Assembly (NCBI RefSeq): GCF_030272615.1
Contig: NC_081414.1
Coordinates: 6,703,001 to 6,767,000, forward strand
Source: Cryptomeria japonica
Lineage: Eukaryota > Streptophyta > Pinopsida > Cupressales > Cupressaceae
Direction of reading: 5' to 3'
Length of the DNA stretch: 64,000 bases
Part shown: piece after piece, positions 32,302 to 44,412 of the stretch
Layout: every line of letters starts with the position of its first letter
Numbering within the stretch: the stretch's first letter is position 1
Program-made: the position numbers and the translations under genes
Notes under the pieces: generated by a model
The model's input: the letters and a program-made list of their open reading frames with translations, nothing else
Databases searched by the model: none
What the model was told of the DNA's origin: nothing

Positions 32302-35300
32302 TATAATAATAAACTAAACAAAGATTTGAATGCTTAAACATAATACTTGAAAAAGAACAAAGATCTATTCTACGAACATAAATAATTGATACAAATGAAA
32401 ATTTTATCCTTACAAATTAAAAGAGTAGAGAGGACTGAAGGTTACACTTTTCCAGATGCTCATTTTGATCTGCTATATAACTCTACCAAATATTTGGGGG
32501 AGAGAAAGCATCATCGGGGTGCTTTTCTGCCCAACCACAAACTTACTAGTCCCTCGTGTCGTATCCAATTAGATTGATCTGACCCTTCACAAGAAGGTAA
32601 CGAGAAGTTGAAGTCATGACATTTGAGACTTGTGTATAATCCTACACATCTCCCTAGTTGACCATACATTAAAGGCTACTCCTAACTAGTATGACCTCTA
32701 ACTGGGATGTATAGCTGGATTATAAAACTAACTAGAACTCTTGAATTGAGCATTACCTTGGCCAAAGGTTTTCAATTAGTTGCAATCACGTCAAGCGTGA
32801 AATTAATGTTCCACCCCACTGATGAGGGCAAAACCCAAGACACAAAAAAACACAGTAAAAGAGACACAAAAGATCTATATTATTACTATCTAAAAACTAT
32901 TTTCAATACATGCAATTACAAATAAGAGGAATCAATCCTCATAGGCTGCAATACAACAACTTATAGAGTCTTCTAGAAAACCCTTATAATGCAATTTTCC
33001 AACCCAAATCTCAACTCCAAAAAACTCACTCTCCAAAACTAAAACAAGTTTCCTCAAATGAGCCCTAAATAGATTCTCTTTTATTTGGAGCCAAAATTAC
33101 AATTTAGAAATTATCATTTTGTGAACAAACGCCAAAACACGAAAAATTTAGCCAAATTCGAAAATTGGAAACTTTTTTAAAAATTATCTATCCTTCGACA
33201 GTCATAACTTTTGGTCTGGGAATCAGATTGACCCATCGTTTGAACAATCGGAAAGCTCTCTGAGTGAAGAATCTTCTCTACCGATTCTTGCCATTTTGGG
33301 GGTCATTCAAAGCTGTTTAATGTCTCAAATCTGACTTGGAAAAAAAAAAATCAGTTTTTCGGGAAACTGAAACTTGAATAACTTTCAAACCGTTAATGAT
33401 TTTAACTTGATCCTTTTTCCAAAGTGCTTATTTTTTCATTCTCAAGCTTCACGCAAAATTCTGGCTCCATTCGCCTCTAAATAAAAACTTTCTATTTTTG
33501 GCATTTGACTAGAAAAAGCAGCTGGTCATTTCTGAAAGTTGGAATCTCTTATTCATCCAAATGGGTATCCAAAAATGCAAAAACATTGAAAAAAACTTTT
33601 AAAAAAGGAAATGTTTTTGGGTGATGCAGGATTGCCTTTACACCACCGGATGCTCTTGCATCACCTACTCTGCTGCAACTCGGGTTTACAAGACATAGGT
33701 CCACTTGTGGGGGCTACTATGTACAAAACACCATTTAAACATAACACCCGATGACCTTTTTCACACTTGAATTAAACAAGAATAACAACAAACAAAATTC
33801 TCCATAGATTGGGTTTAGTTGAATATAATGACCGATATCCATTCTCATCCTGAAGTTTAGAGCCATAATATGTTTAATTCCATTAGTTTCTTTCTAATTC
33901 CACTGCTTCAGTTTGAATTAAATAATCTTCCTTAGTTTGAAAAAAGAGAAACAGACTCTAGAGCTGCTAACTTTCTTGTACTCTAAGTTTTTGTATTCTA
34001 CATATTGTAAATGATCTTGCCATTGTTGCAATTATTAAGTGCACTTAATCAATTTCTAATTTCTAATATGCCAATCTGCATTTATGAGTGCAGAGAACTA
34101 CTCGAGCCTAAAATTAAAAACTCAACTCTTGAAAGTTGTTCTTAAGATTATATAAGCCGCTAACATAGCTGAAGAATAGTTTCTTACTTAAATAATTTCT
34201 TATTGGCTGAGCAAAATTTCACTCTTAACAGCTCAACTATATTCTTCCTGAAAATTAAATATAAAGGCACCTCTACAATTAAGAGAGTTTTGTTGCAGTC
34301 CCAACTCAGTTCTAAATTGCAAGACTGCATTAACTGGATAAGCATGCATGCATACATTTATCCAATTATAAGAACTAAACTCAACCTTACTGTAAGTTTG
34401 CAACTGTTTTTATTAAACATTCACAACGAGACTTCGTATTGAACTATGTGGGTATAAATTCTTCATCGAATTACAATTAAGCACAACCAACCATAGTGTG
34501 AATTACATCATGTGCTTATATTTTCTTTTTTTCATTAAGAAAGAAATCACAACTATACGTTAAATAGCACTATGAATGTAGTCTTTCCCCACTTCCAGCA
34601 AGCATAATTCATAGCCATTTCTTATAGAAAACTGTATCTGTAATAATACCTTTCTTTCATAAGTAAAACTCAGAAGAAAAGAATAATTGCACATAATGGA
34701 GACTTGTGAGCCTTCCTCTACCAAACCGCAGCTAAATACTCCTCCTCAGAAATAATTTCTAGCCGCTGAGTGATCCTTCTCAAAGATTCAAGTATTGCTT
34801 AATTTACATGACTGCCCTCCTTACAAATTCCAAAGGTATGTGGAAACATTAAACAGCGCTGGATAAATTATTCAACTAATACTAAATCAGGCCACTGATA
34901 TATGGCTTAATGTCTATATAAAATTACACGGTGTTTTAAGATATATTAAAATAATCTAGTTCAAGAAACAACCCCACCTCCGCAGACATGGCTTTTATAT
35001 TATAGCCATAATAAAAATTGAGCCTAGATATTTTTTTTTTTTAAAAGACTTTATGATGCAAGGGAATTAACATATAGACACATATATTTATATATATCCC
35101 ATGTATACATGTCTATGCAAGCACGTATACATATGTTTTATCTTTGTCCTGAATACATACTTATACATACTTACATATTCATGTATTCGCATACGATATA
35201 TATAACGATACACATATATATATACACACACGAGTCAATTGTGATATTAATTTTAATTAAAATAACTAATGATATTAATAAGAATATTAATAATAATGAT

Positions 35301-36600
35301 AATAATAAATTAGTTTGAAATACCAATTCCAAGACTAAAGAGGTGAAACCCTAAACACCTATTCAAACCAAAATATGGTTACCTAACACAACAGGTTGAC
35401 AAAAAAACAAGATCAACGTGAGACAACCTAACTCAACTTATGGTTAGGGTTTTCAGATGGCATGAAATCTCTTTCATTATCTCCCGACCTGATGATACTT
35501 GCCCTCCTTTCTCGAAGGTTGACAATCTCTTGCACACACTCGGCCAATTCAAACAGTTAGCCTAAAATCTTGTCATAACTCTGACATCTCAATATTATCA
35601 ACAAAAGTAAAACATCTTAAATGTCATCATGTTAAATATCAAAACATCAATGTAAACGTTGTGAGCCATCATTTCATTGTATAGAACATGAATAACATCA
35701 CTCAATTATAACATGAAACATCTAGGGCACGAATAACATTGTGTAAATATAACATAAAACAACTACGACACAATTAACATGGCGTAAATATAACATAAAA
35801 CAAATAGGGCACAAGTGGGATATAACAACCACATCGTTGGATGACTTAGGCTCTATTGGAGTAACTCATGATTATGCACAAGATGCATAAGTGTTTTGGT
35901 TAATGCCTTGGGTGTGTGGCTTGAGGCATTACATGGTCACTAGTAAGGATTTTCTCAAAGAATTTCACTCACCTAAAGTATTATAGATAGTCTTGAGTTA
36001 TTTTATTTACTTAGAGTTACTTTATAATTTTAATATTTTTTAGAAAATTTATTTTATCTATGTTTTAGTTTTTATGTGCACAATCATTGCATGCCATTCC
36101 ATGCTTTACCTCAATGTAATAAAATAGGTTTGAAGTTAAATAAGAAAATTTAAGTAAATAAGAAAGTTTTGATATCTTTGATATTCTCTAAATAGATATA
36201 TGTAAAAAATACATAGCTATTGACAAAGGTTAAAGTTAATTTAGTTCTAAATTGAACATCATTACTTGATGAATTAAAAATACCTTATATTAATATTTTA
36301 ATCATTTCTCACAAAATGTAGATATTTTTACTTTGTCACCAATAAGAAATTAAAATAGATTTAAAATGCATAAATTTATATTTTTTGTATTGAACAAAAT
36401 AGACTATCATAAAATAAGTTCATAAAGTTCTCATACAACAATAAGTATATAAATAACAATCATTTCATTCTAATAGAAAATGAAAACTCTATTACATCAA
36501 CACAACACAACACAACAAGTCTACATCAAAATAATTAATTAAAGATCATCTCTCAATATAATTTTCCCTTTCTAAATCATTTTATTAAGTAGAGACTAAC
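32302..36600. other. Long AT-rich stretch without a recognised gene
   Basis: Only short chance ORFs. A transition at about 33640-33720 (GATGCAGGATTGCC... GGGGGCTAC) looks like an eroded repeat edge but has no partner. 35080-35235 is a TA/CA-rich, microsatellite-like tract of ATATAC and CATATA words. No RNA gene seen. Confidence 0.5.
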
Positions 36601-36609
36601 AATAATATA

Positions 36610-36720
36610 GATATCTCCATTCTTTCCTACCAGTGCCCACACTGAATGGAGGTGTAATTGTAACTATTTTTTAATTAATAAAATTATTTGGCTTCGGTCT
36701 TTTATGATCAAAAAATAGTA
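36610..36720 (+). mobile_element. Possible LINE 3' tail fragment
   Basis: TAATAAAATTATTTGGCTTC followed by GGTCTTTTATGATCAAAAAA (36677-36716) resembles the 3' end of plant L1 copies, where a short TTTGGCTT(C/T)-rich tail leads into oligo(A). Only this tail is present, as in strongly 5'-truncated copies. No target duplication was verified. Confidence 0.35.
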
Positions 36721-37554
36721 ATAATATAGATATCTTAAATTTATCTATAAAATTATAAATGTCCATATCATAAATAAACCATGTGATGAAATAACTTGCA
36801 CAAGATAAAATATTTTATGAAATATGGTGAGAAAATATAATAATGTCACTTTGAGAGGATACTTCCAATATTCTTCATACCATACTTATGCCTAAAATAT
36901 AATCTAGGTCAACAATAACATATAATCCTTAGGCTGACCCAATTAACAAAATAAAATATAATAATGATAATATGTATTAATTAAGAGTAGTTGTGCAAGC
37001 TGGCTACTTATGACCCAATACCATTAGACACTATATAGTTAGAAATATATAATATTATAATCAATTCGTTTTAATAGTCAAGGAGAACACTATTACATCA
37101 ATTGTAACACTACAAATCCACACAAAAATAATTAATTAAAAATAATTAATTAAAGATTATACCTCACTATAATCACCTTCTCAAAATTATCTTATTAAAG
37201 AGAAACTAAAAATAATTATAAAGATATCTTATACACATCTATAAAATACAATAATAATACACATATTATAAATAAAATATTAAGAGTTGTTTTATCTTAT
37301 TTAAAATCATTTTGTTTTATTATATTTAAAAATCAAAGAAGACCCATAAATATGGAAGTAAAGAAACATCTTTTGTCAAACCTCATGGAGCGACTTTCTC
37401 ACCATTCATCAATTTGGAATGGTATGTGAAGATGACAGCCAAGAACAAGAAAAATTTGGTGAGGGATTTTCAAACAAAGAAAAATTAGTTTCATGTATGT
37501 ATTGTCTCTGTCACTTCCATTTGACTTTGTAACTCAATTCAAACAAGGAAAATA
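36721..37554. other. AT-rich DNA with a diverged direct repeat
   Basis: The segment around 37070-37260 echoes 36470-36760: both have CTATTACATCAA, CACAAAATAATTAATTAAA-like, TTATTAA(A/G)(T/G)AGA and ATATC(T)TA words in the same order. No gene. Confidence 0.4.
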
Positions 37555-38429
37555 TATAGTTTCTATTAAAGATGGGGAATTTTTTAATATGATTTTTTTT
37601 TTTTAAATTATGTAATAAAAAGGGAAAAAATAAAATAAAAGGATAAAGTTTTGTAAAGCTAAATATTATTTTAGAAATAGTTTTGTTTAAAAGAATAGAA
37701 ATAAAGAAGTTAGTTTTGAAATTAAAAATCTGATTTTAAAATGAGATGTTTTTTTTAATTATAAAATAATAATTTATTTAATAAAAAGGAAAGGGGAAAT
37801 GTAAAAAGGTTAAAGTTTAAGTCAAGAAAATTAAAAATTAATAGTAGACAAATTAATTTTAAATTAAGAATTCAATTTTAAAATATAGACTTAAATTATA
37901 GAACATTTTTAAGGAAAATCTATAGTTTCTATTAAAGATGGGGAATTTGTTAATATGATTTTGTTTTTTTAAATTATGTAATAAAAAGGAAAAAAGAAAA
38001 GATAAAAGGATAAAGTTTATGTAAAGCTAAATATTATTTTAGAAATAGTTTTGTTTAAAAGAATAGAAATAAAGAAGTTAGTTTTGAAATTAAGAATCTG
38101 ATTTTAAAATGAGATGTTTTTTTAATTATAAAATAACAATTTATTTAATAAAAAGGAAAGGGGAAATGTAAAAAGGTTAAAGTTTATGTCAATAAAATTA
38201 AAAATTAAAAGTAGACTAGTTAATTTTAAATTAAGAATTCAATTTTAAAATATAGACTTAAATTCTTGAACATTTTTAAAGAAATAAGAAGAGAATTCTT
38301 ACATAGGTGTGAAAATTAAAAATTAGAAGTAGACAAGTTAATTTTAAATTAAGAATTCAATTTTAAAATATAGACTTAAATTATAGAACATTTTTAAAGA
38401 AATAAGAAGAGAATTCTTACATAGGTGTG
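37555..38429. repeat. Nested AT-rich tandem duplications (366 bp and 118 bp periods)
   Basis: A unit starting TATAGTTTCTATTAAAGATG occurs at 37555 and 37921 (period 366) with high identity. At the end of the second unit a segment of 118 bp (38194-38311) is repeated directly (38312-38429), both ending in GAATTCTTACATAGGTGTG. Very AT-rich, non-coding. Confidence 0.85.
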
Positions 38430-38771
38430 CTTCCTTATTCCTTGGTGTTCCCTCTTAGTGTTATTGGTCTTCTAAAAACAATTAAAAATCTTTTTATGTC
38501 TCCAATACATTATGTTGTGTTTAATTTATGGTTAATGCTTGCATTTTATTTGTTTGATTTTAAACCATTGTGTTGATTCTCCCACATTGGTTATTCTAGG
38601 GTTTTAGAAACTATTATTGAGCCTATAGTGGGTTGGGTTAAAGAATTTCCTTGTGAGGGGTGGCATGATACTAGCTTAGTATCATTCTAAGACCATGTTC
38701 AATCAACAAGAAGGATTGAGAGTCAATAATGTATGCTTCAAGAAGGGGGGATTTAATAGATCTCAAAGCAT
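38430..38771. other. No gene; junction to element D
   Basis: Unassigned sequence up to the point where homology to the element D LTR begins abruptly (about 38772), indicating a deletion or replacement that removed the start of that LTR. Confidence 0.5.
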
Positions 38772-39459
38772 AAGATTGTCCAGATACACTGAACCTAGGA
38801 AATTGTGTTGAGCTTCTTGAAGCCGACATGAAATCTAATGTCTATAAAGAGGCATTGTGATGAGTTATTTTGATATGCAAGATACGAGTTGTCTTATGAG
38901 TTGGAGTTGATGCGATTTATTGAAGGAGTTGTAGAGTATGTCGGTGATGCAGTATTAAGTGAGCAGAAAATGATCTATACAAGCAAGATGTTCTATTTCT
39001 AGATCATGCCACATGTTGTTTTATAATCACTACAGCAGTTAAATCCCCTAACCGGTAAGCTCTAACCAGCTTCATTGTACAAATCCTCTAACAAGATGAT
39101 TCATTAACTTGGATCTAAATCCGCCACTGGGGTTACCTTTAACTAGGTATAGCTCCTAACAGAGCTTTGGGATCTTTAACAAGATCTGCTCCTAACATAG
39201 CACTTCGTAGACCTTAACTGGTTAGTTACCTATTAATGCAGATAGTTAACTTGTGAGTCCCATCTCACCGTGGTTTTCCCCAGTTGTGTTTTCCACGTAT
39301 AAACACTTGTGTTATGGTGAATATTTTACTTACTGTGAATGCTATTATAAAACTTTGGATTGCAGTTAATTGTTTTTTATCGATCTGGGTTTAAAGTTTT
39401 GTTGTTTTTTCTATAACTGATTCACCCCCCCTCCCTCTCAGTGCTTTATAAGTCTATCA
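38772..39459 (+). repeat. Element D 5' LTR, first ~450 bp missing
   Basis: Aligns with the 3' LTR from offset about 453 onward (AAGATTGTCCAGATACACTG) and ends CTATCA. Contains an array of short inverted repeats (39042-39230) and the CCGTGG...CCACG stem (39268-39297). Confidence 0.85.
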
Positions 39460-39477
39460 ATTGGTATCAGAGCCTAA
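39460..39477 (+). other. Element D primer-binding site
   Basis: ATTGGTATCAGAGCCT immediately after the LTR, the standard plant copia initiator-Met tRNA site TGGTATCAGAGC, intact. Confidence 0.9.
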
Positions 39478-39494
39478 CTAACCCTAAAGTCGGT

Positions 39495-40790
39495 ATGGGG
39501 GATATGAGTTATAGAGAGATGGCTAGAGTACTTGATGCAACTAGGGATGAGCTAGAAACCCTGAGATGTAGATTCAAAGCCTCACAAGTAAAGAGGCGAG
39601 AACTGACTGAATGGTTATTGGAGATCTCTAACAACGGCTCTTCAGATGAGGCCAATATTGATGCACTGGCTAAAGAAGTGGAGAAACTGAATGGTGAAAA
39701 ACTTAACCTCGAAGAACTTGGAGCCCTAACAATCTGTATGAGTCAAGAATTTGAAGCAAGGAGGGCAGGTGGAGACCTGATCAAAGAGAGAGATCATGAG
39801 ATTTCTAAGATCAAGCAGGAGAATGTAGCTTTGCATGAACATTGGCTTGAGGAGAAGGAAGAGAAGGAAGCATTACAATTAGATCTTGAGATGGCAATGT
39901 CTCTTAGAGATACTCTTACAAAGCATAATGAAGATCTTACCAAAGAGCTTACTGAGGCAAATGGGAAACTTGACAAATTCAACAAGAGCTCCTCTATGTT
40001 GGATGAACAAATCCAATCTCAAAGAATGAAAGGTGACACATCTGGATTAGGATTCAGTACATCTGAGAAAGGAGAATCTTCTGGTACCAAAAGCAACATG
40101 CACAAAGGTAAAACTGCTCTTAAGGCTAAGAAGCCTACCGGTAAGAAAGCTTACAAACCTGTTTGTTTTATCTGTCACAAACCTGGACATACTACTAATG
40201 TGTGTAGAAGCAGATCTAAAGAGAACACAGGCTACAATGCTAATACTAGATATGTGTCTAGAAGATTTGAAGGTCATTGTTACACATGCAATATGTATGG
40301 ACATAGATCAGTTGAATGCAAATATGGAGCAAACAATCTGGCACCTCACATGAATCCAAGACCTATCAATGACTGGAGAAGGATTTATGACAACCGGAGA
40401 AGCATGAACTGGCAAAAACCCTATGTCAACTGGTTTAGTCCCTATGAGATGGAGAAGGTAACCAATGTAATTTGCACAATTTTGCAATAACTTTGGTCAT
40501 GTGGCTATAAACTACAGAAGAAGGACTGGAAGAGGTAATGCAGGACCTTGGAGAGAATCTAGGATGGCCTGCTATCATTGCCATAAACCGGGACACATGG
40601 CTAAGTTTGTATAGCCAAAAAGAATCAACCGGTAAATCACTTTGAAGATCGGAAAGGAAAGAAGACGGTCGATGTTGAAGAAACTAGAGTAGAGATGAAT
40701 AGAATTTGGAAGAAGAAAAGTGAGGACAAGCTAGCAGAAGAATTAAACTCTTCACCGAGTGTGGAGAATGCTACACTGGTAAACTGATCT
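39495..40790 (+). pseudogene. Element D gag-like ORF (coiled coil plus zinc knuckles), capsid half absent
   Basis: The ATG at 39495 is chosen because upstream codons lie in the LTR and primer site. Residues about 20-190 are a Glu/Lys-rich coiled coil. Knuckles are CFICHKPGHTTNVC, CYTCNMYGHRSVEC, and, after a frameshift near 40485, NFGHVAINY and CYHCHKPGHMAKFV, the last with its final Cys lost. This corresponds to the C-terminal half of element A gag (both have a GLGF box before the knuckles). The UBN2 capsid part is missing, so it could not form a particle unaided. Stop at 40488-40490; traces continue to about 40790. Confidence 0.75.
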
Positions 40791-41279
40791 TTTCAACAAG
40801 CCTAAGCGGAGCATAATGGTAAATCTATTTCCGAACCCCTTGAAGAGTGTATGGTAAGAGAGTTTTGCATTTCGATTTGTAATATGAGAATTTTTTATAT
40901 TGTTATCTATCGGTTTTCTAAGGATTACCAAAAGGTTATATACCTATCAGTACAAGCAAGTTTGTTAAGTGGTAATTAGGGTTTGTTACCCTATCGGTAG
41001 TGTAATAAATGCAATGGGTAAGTTAATAAAAGAAAATTTCACTAAGTCATTTTTAACCTAATTGCATTCGAAGAATAATTTGTGAGCACTTGCAGAGCAA
41101 AACATAGCATTGTTAGCAGATTGCGAACGGATTTATGCTACGGTTTAAAAAAAAGTTGAATCGGATTTGAAGAGAAGGAAGACGAATCGGGTGTGAAAGC
41201 AAGAGAAAGTCTTTTGAAGGAAGATTGATCAAAATACCTTGTTCCCTTCAATCTTCTCTTGTAAGTTAGATTATTTTAA
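40791..41279 (+). other. Spacer between the two ORFs of element D
   Basis: Non-coding, AT-rich, with stops in all frames. Here a Sirevirus would carry about 3 kb of pol; none is present. Confidence 0.6.
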
Positions 41280-42461
41280 ATGGCATCGTCATCTACCCCA
41301 GCAGAAAACCTTTTTATCACTACGGAAGCTATGGAGTCTATGGGATCGGATAAAATAGAATCATATAATGCATTGTCTCAAGTTCCTGATGGTGTTTTGA
41401 TTAAAGGAGATTTGTCTAGTTACATAGATTGCCAAATTGAGGATCTAGGGTCATTAGCAATCTATTCTCAACTTAAATCTTTGTGTGATAAGAACGGGAA
41501 GATCAAACCTGAATATATTAGGGTTCATGAGAAAGGTTTTCATAATGTGGTATATTTTCTAGAAGATTTTGGTGAGGAACATGTCAGGATTATCCTTAGC
41601 CGTGTACATGGAGGGAATATGTATCTTCATAGGTCTCACACTATCACAAAGGAGGCTATTCATGTAGTAACTGGTTTATGCCAAACCGGTGAAGTACCAA
41701 AATTGAGGACAATCTCAAAAGAGACTGTTATTGCATTGACAAACACCACTCCTAACGATCGTGCTATATCAGTCAACAACATTGCAGATCAAGGAGTCAA
41801 ATTTGCAACTATGGTTATTAGTTATCAGATATTCCATTCTAGCAGAATGGACAGTGTACCATTTGTTGCTATGCATGCTGCCTACATGATGATGATAGAG
41901 GATGTAGATTATGATTTGTGTGAGGCAACGAGAAGTCAATTGATGCTGAACTTAGAATCAATTACGAAGGACAATAGTCAAAAGTTTAAATATGGTCAAC
42001 TGTTGATTGGTTTAGTTTTTCACTTTCAAAATTTTATTCCAGGAATTTGTGACATTCAATGGTCTAAGGACATCCCAGTGACCGCCCAAACCAAGAATAG
42101 CATTAAGGTTGTGAAGAACACATTTCATGTTGCCATGAATAGATATTTTAATGAGTTTCAAAAGAAGATGAGCATGAGATTAAGGTTATCGAATGAAGTA
42201 GTGAAACACTTTCAAAAAGACATCTGTTTCACTGTAACCACCGACTTTTGACTTATGGAGGTCATTGAACCCAGAGAAGAAGAAATGGAAGAAATGAGCT
42301 ATGAAGTCAGTTATGACTTGCTAATCGGTTATGCCAACAACCTTTTGGCGTCTCCTAAGGATACAAAGAAGAAAAGACAGGGAACTTATCAGGAAAGGAT
42401 TGCACCTGCTCAACCCAGTAGTACCAAGGAGAAAAAGAAGAAAGTTGATCAACCAGCTTCT
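41280..42461 (+). pseudogene. Element D second ORF, 5' part (unassigned protein), interrupted by element E
   Basis: ATG at 41280 opens 323 codons. One TGA at 42249-42251 follows, and the same frame continues to 42461, where element E begins. The N-terminal 320 residues look globular: LKSLCDKNGKIKPEYIRVHE, FHNVVYFLEDFGEEHVRIIL, TKEAIHVVTGLCQTGEVP, FVAMHAAYMMMIEDVDYDL. After the stop the segment is Glu/Lys-rich. I recognise no family for certain. Two ideas are a homologue of the envelope-like extra ORF of some Sireviruses, or a captured plant domain such as a plant-mobile-domain relative. The rest of the ORF lies at 60782-62730. Confidence 0.55.
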
Positions 42462-42852
42462 TGTTAGGACCTGGAGGCAACTGAGAGGGGGGGTGAATCA
42501 GTTGTCTATTAATTTCAACCCAAATATAACTTAACCAAACTTAGTGCATAATACCAGTAAACCAAACTTAATGTCGGTAGACAGTTTAATAGTTAATAAC
42601 ACTACCGGTAAAGTTTAATGCATGAAATAGAAAGACAAGTAACATCCACAACACATAACACAATTATTTGTACATGGAAACCCTATAAGGGGAAAATACA
42701 CGGTGGGAAACCTTACCCACAATCAGATGATACTATTGTAGATAGTATGTGTGTACAAATGGGTCCTGCACATGCAGAAAGGCCAACTACTTAGAGCTCA
42801 CTGCTCAATCACAAAATGGGAGTCACATTGACTACAATTGGATGGTTAAACC
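42462..42852 (-). repeat. Element E 3' LTR, first segment
   Basis: The part of E's left LTR before element F. It matches the start of the right LTR (59698) including the CGGTAGAC...TACCG inverted repeat (about 42574-42606). It stops at target sequence AAACC (42848-42852), which is repeated at 50140-50144. Confidence 0.9.
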
Positions 42853-44341
42853 TGTTGGCATATGTGCAGAATATGTTGACATGATGATACTGTGTTGACA
42901 TTGATGTCAATATGCTGAAAGAGAACCGGTAATATGCTGATGTTGTGAACCAACATATGTGAAAAAGTGAACCGGTATGCTTGTCCAAGTGAACTGGTAT
43001 GATGTTGTGAACCGGAACCGGTATGTCAGAATGAGAACCGGTATAAGGAATGTTTTGTATCTAGGGTTCATATGGCATAACTACCAGTTGGTAGTCTCAG
43101 CTTCAGGGTTTCCGGTTGAAGTGTTTCGAGCTTGTGTGTTTCAACCGATGGCATTGTGTGATGAGTTAGCATTGTAATAGAGATCAGATCATGTTGCCAC
43201 GTCAACCTCATGCACGTGAAGGATCTTGCATGAAGGAGATTGATCCTATCTACCTCGGGAATGTGTGAAGTCTCTGCAAACGGTGGAGAACGCGTGATGG
43301 GTTATCACCTCCAAGGAGCGGCAAAGAACGAATGATGGAGAATGTCTTGAGATCTGTTCAAGACCATTGTATTCAAATGCATAGTGTTCAATGGTCAAGA
43401 TTGAACCGACAAAATTTCTCAACCTAAGTGTTTAGGGTTTAGGGTTTATGCTACCGACCTATCTGTTTCCTATAAGGTCGATGTGATGTTTCATGCTAAG
43501 GGTGTTAGCAAATGTTGTGTGTATCTATGTGCAGAGATATGTGATTCTTGCCAGACCAGTTGAAAGGATTGATACCTACATAGTGTGTGTGCAGAAGGAA
43601 GGAACTAAAGCAGATCTACTTTGGCATTGAGTGCTATTACGAGATCATTGTAATACATGTTGATCTCTAATCACTTCAACAGTTGGAAAATCCCTTAACA
43701 GGGTAGCTTTAACCAGCGTGCTGTAAATCCTTTAACAGGGTGACTCAAAGCCATTGAGTTCATAAAATCTTTTAACAAGGTAACCTCTAACAGGGTTTAA
43801 CCCTTAACCAGGTATTCTAGCCATCCCTTAACCGGGTGATCCCTAACAGGATCGGTTCCTAACAGAACCTGTTGTAACAGTCTTTAACCGGACTAGGCTC
43901 CTAACAGAGCAGACTTCTAAAGAGTTCAAAACAGCTTGTGGGTATTCATCCCCACCGTGGTTTTTCCCAGTTGGGTTTCCACGTGAAAAATATGTGTGTC
44001 ATGTGTGATCTCCTTTTCATGTGATGCTTTGTTGTTTTCTATCACATCATGTTGATCTAGCTAGTTATTGTATCTCTGATGATAGATTATTTGTTTATGC
44101 ATAAGGACAAAGTGGAAATGAGGGAGTAGGTTGTATGAAAAGTTAAGCAGATTGAACAGTTCATGTCTTTCACAGTTGCACTGTGTTTAACCGGTAGTAA
44201 TCTAGTTTGGACCGGTGTCAGGGATTGCCAGTAGTTTTTAGTTTGCAATCAAACCGGTTCAGGAAAAAAATTTGTGTCGGTTCTGATTCACCCCCCCTCT
44301 CAGTACCGGTTTTGTACTCACTTTTCATCATTGAGTTATCA
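42853..44341 (+). repeat. Element F 5' LTR
   Basis: 1489 bp. The first 190 bp hold repeats of the type GAACCGGTATG (42915-43045). 43691-43926 is an array of 16-nt inverted repeats with TAAC centres, and 43955-43983 is the CCGTGG...CCACG stem. It ends with the CACCCCCCCTCTCAGT box and TTATCA. Confidence 0.95.
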
Positions 44342-44359
44342 ATTGGTATCAAAGCCTCC
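44342..44359 (+). other. Element F primer-binding site
   Basis: ATTGGTATCAAAGCC directly after the LTR: the initiator-Met tRNA site TGGTATCAGAGC with one G to A change. Confidence 0.88.
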
Positions 44360-44412
44360 TCCAGGTCCTCTGTGTTGTAAGCTTAACCGCTTGAGGGAAA
44401 GATCCTATTGTA

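Noticed and set aside
32302-38771. Possible host gene in the long unassigned stretch
   Set aside because: ORFs are at most about 80 codons, with no recognisable domain, splice-site pattern or RNA gene.
42977-43177. Conserved 66-codon ORF in both LTRs of element F (again at 48763-48963)
   Set aside because: Its presence in both copies follows from LTR duplication; it lies in U3-type sequence over the ACCGGT repeats and has no domain.
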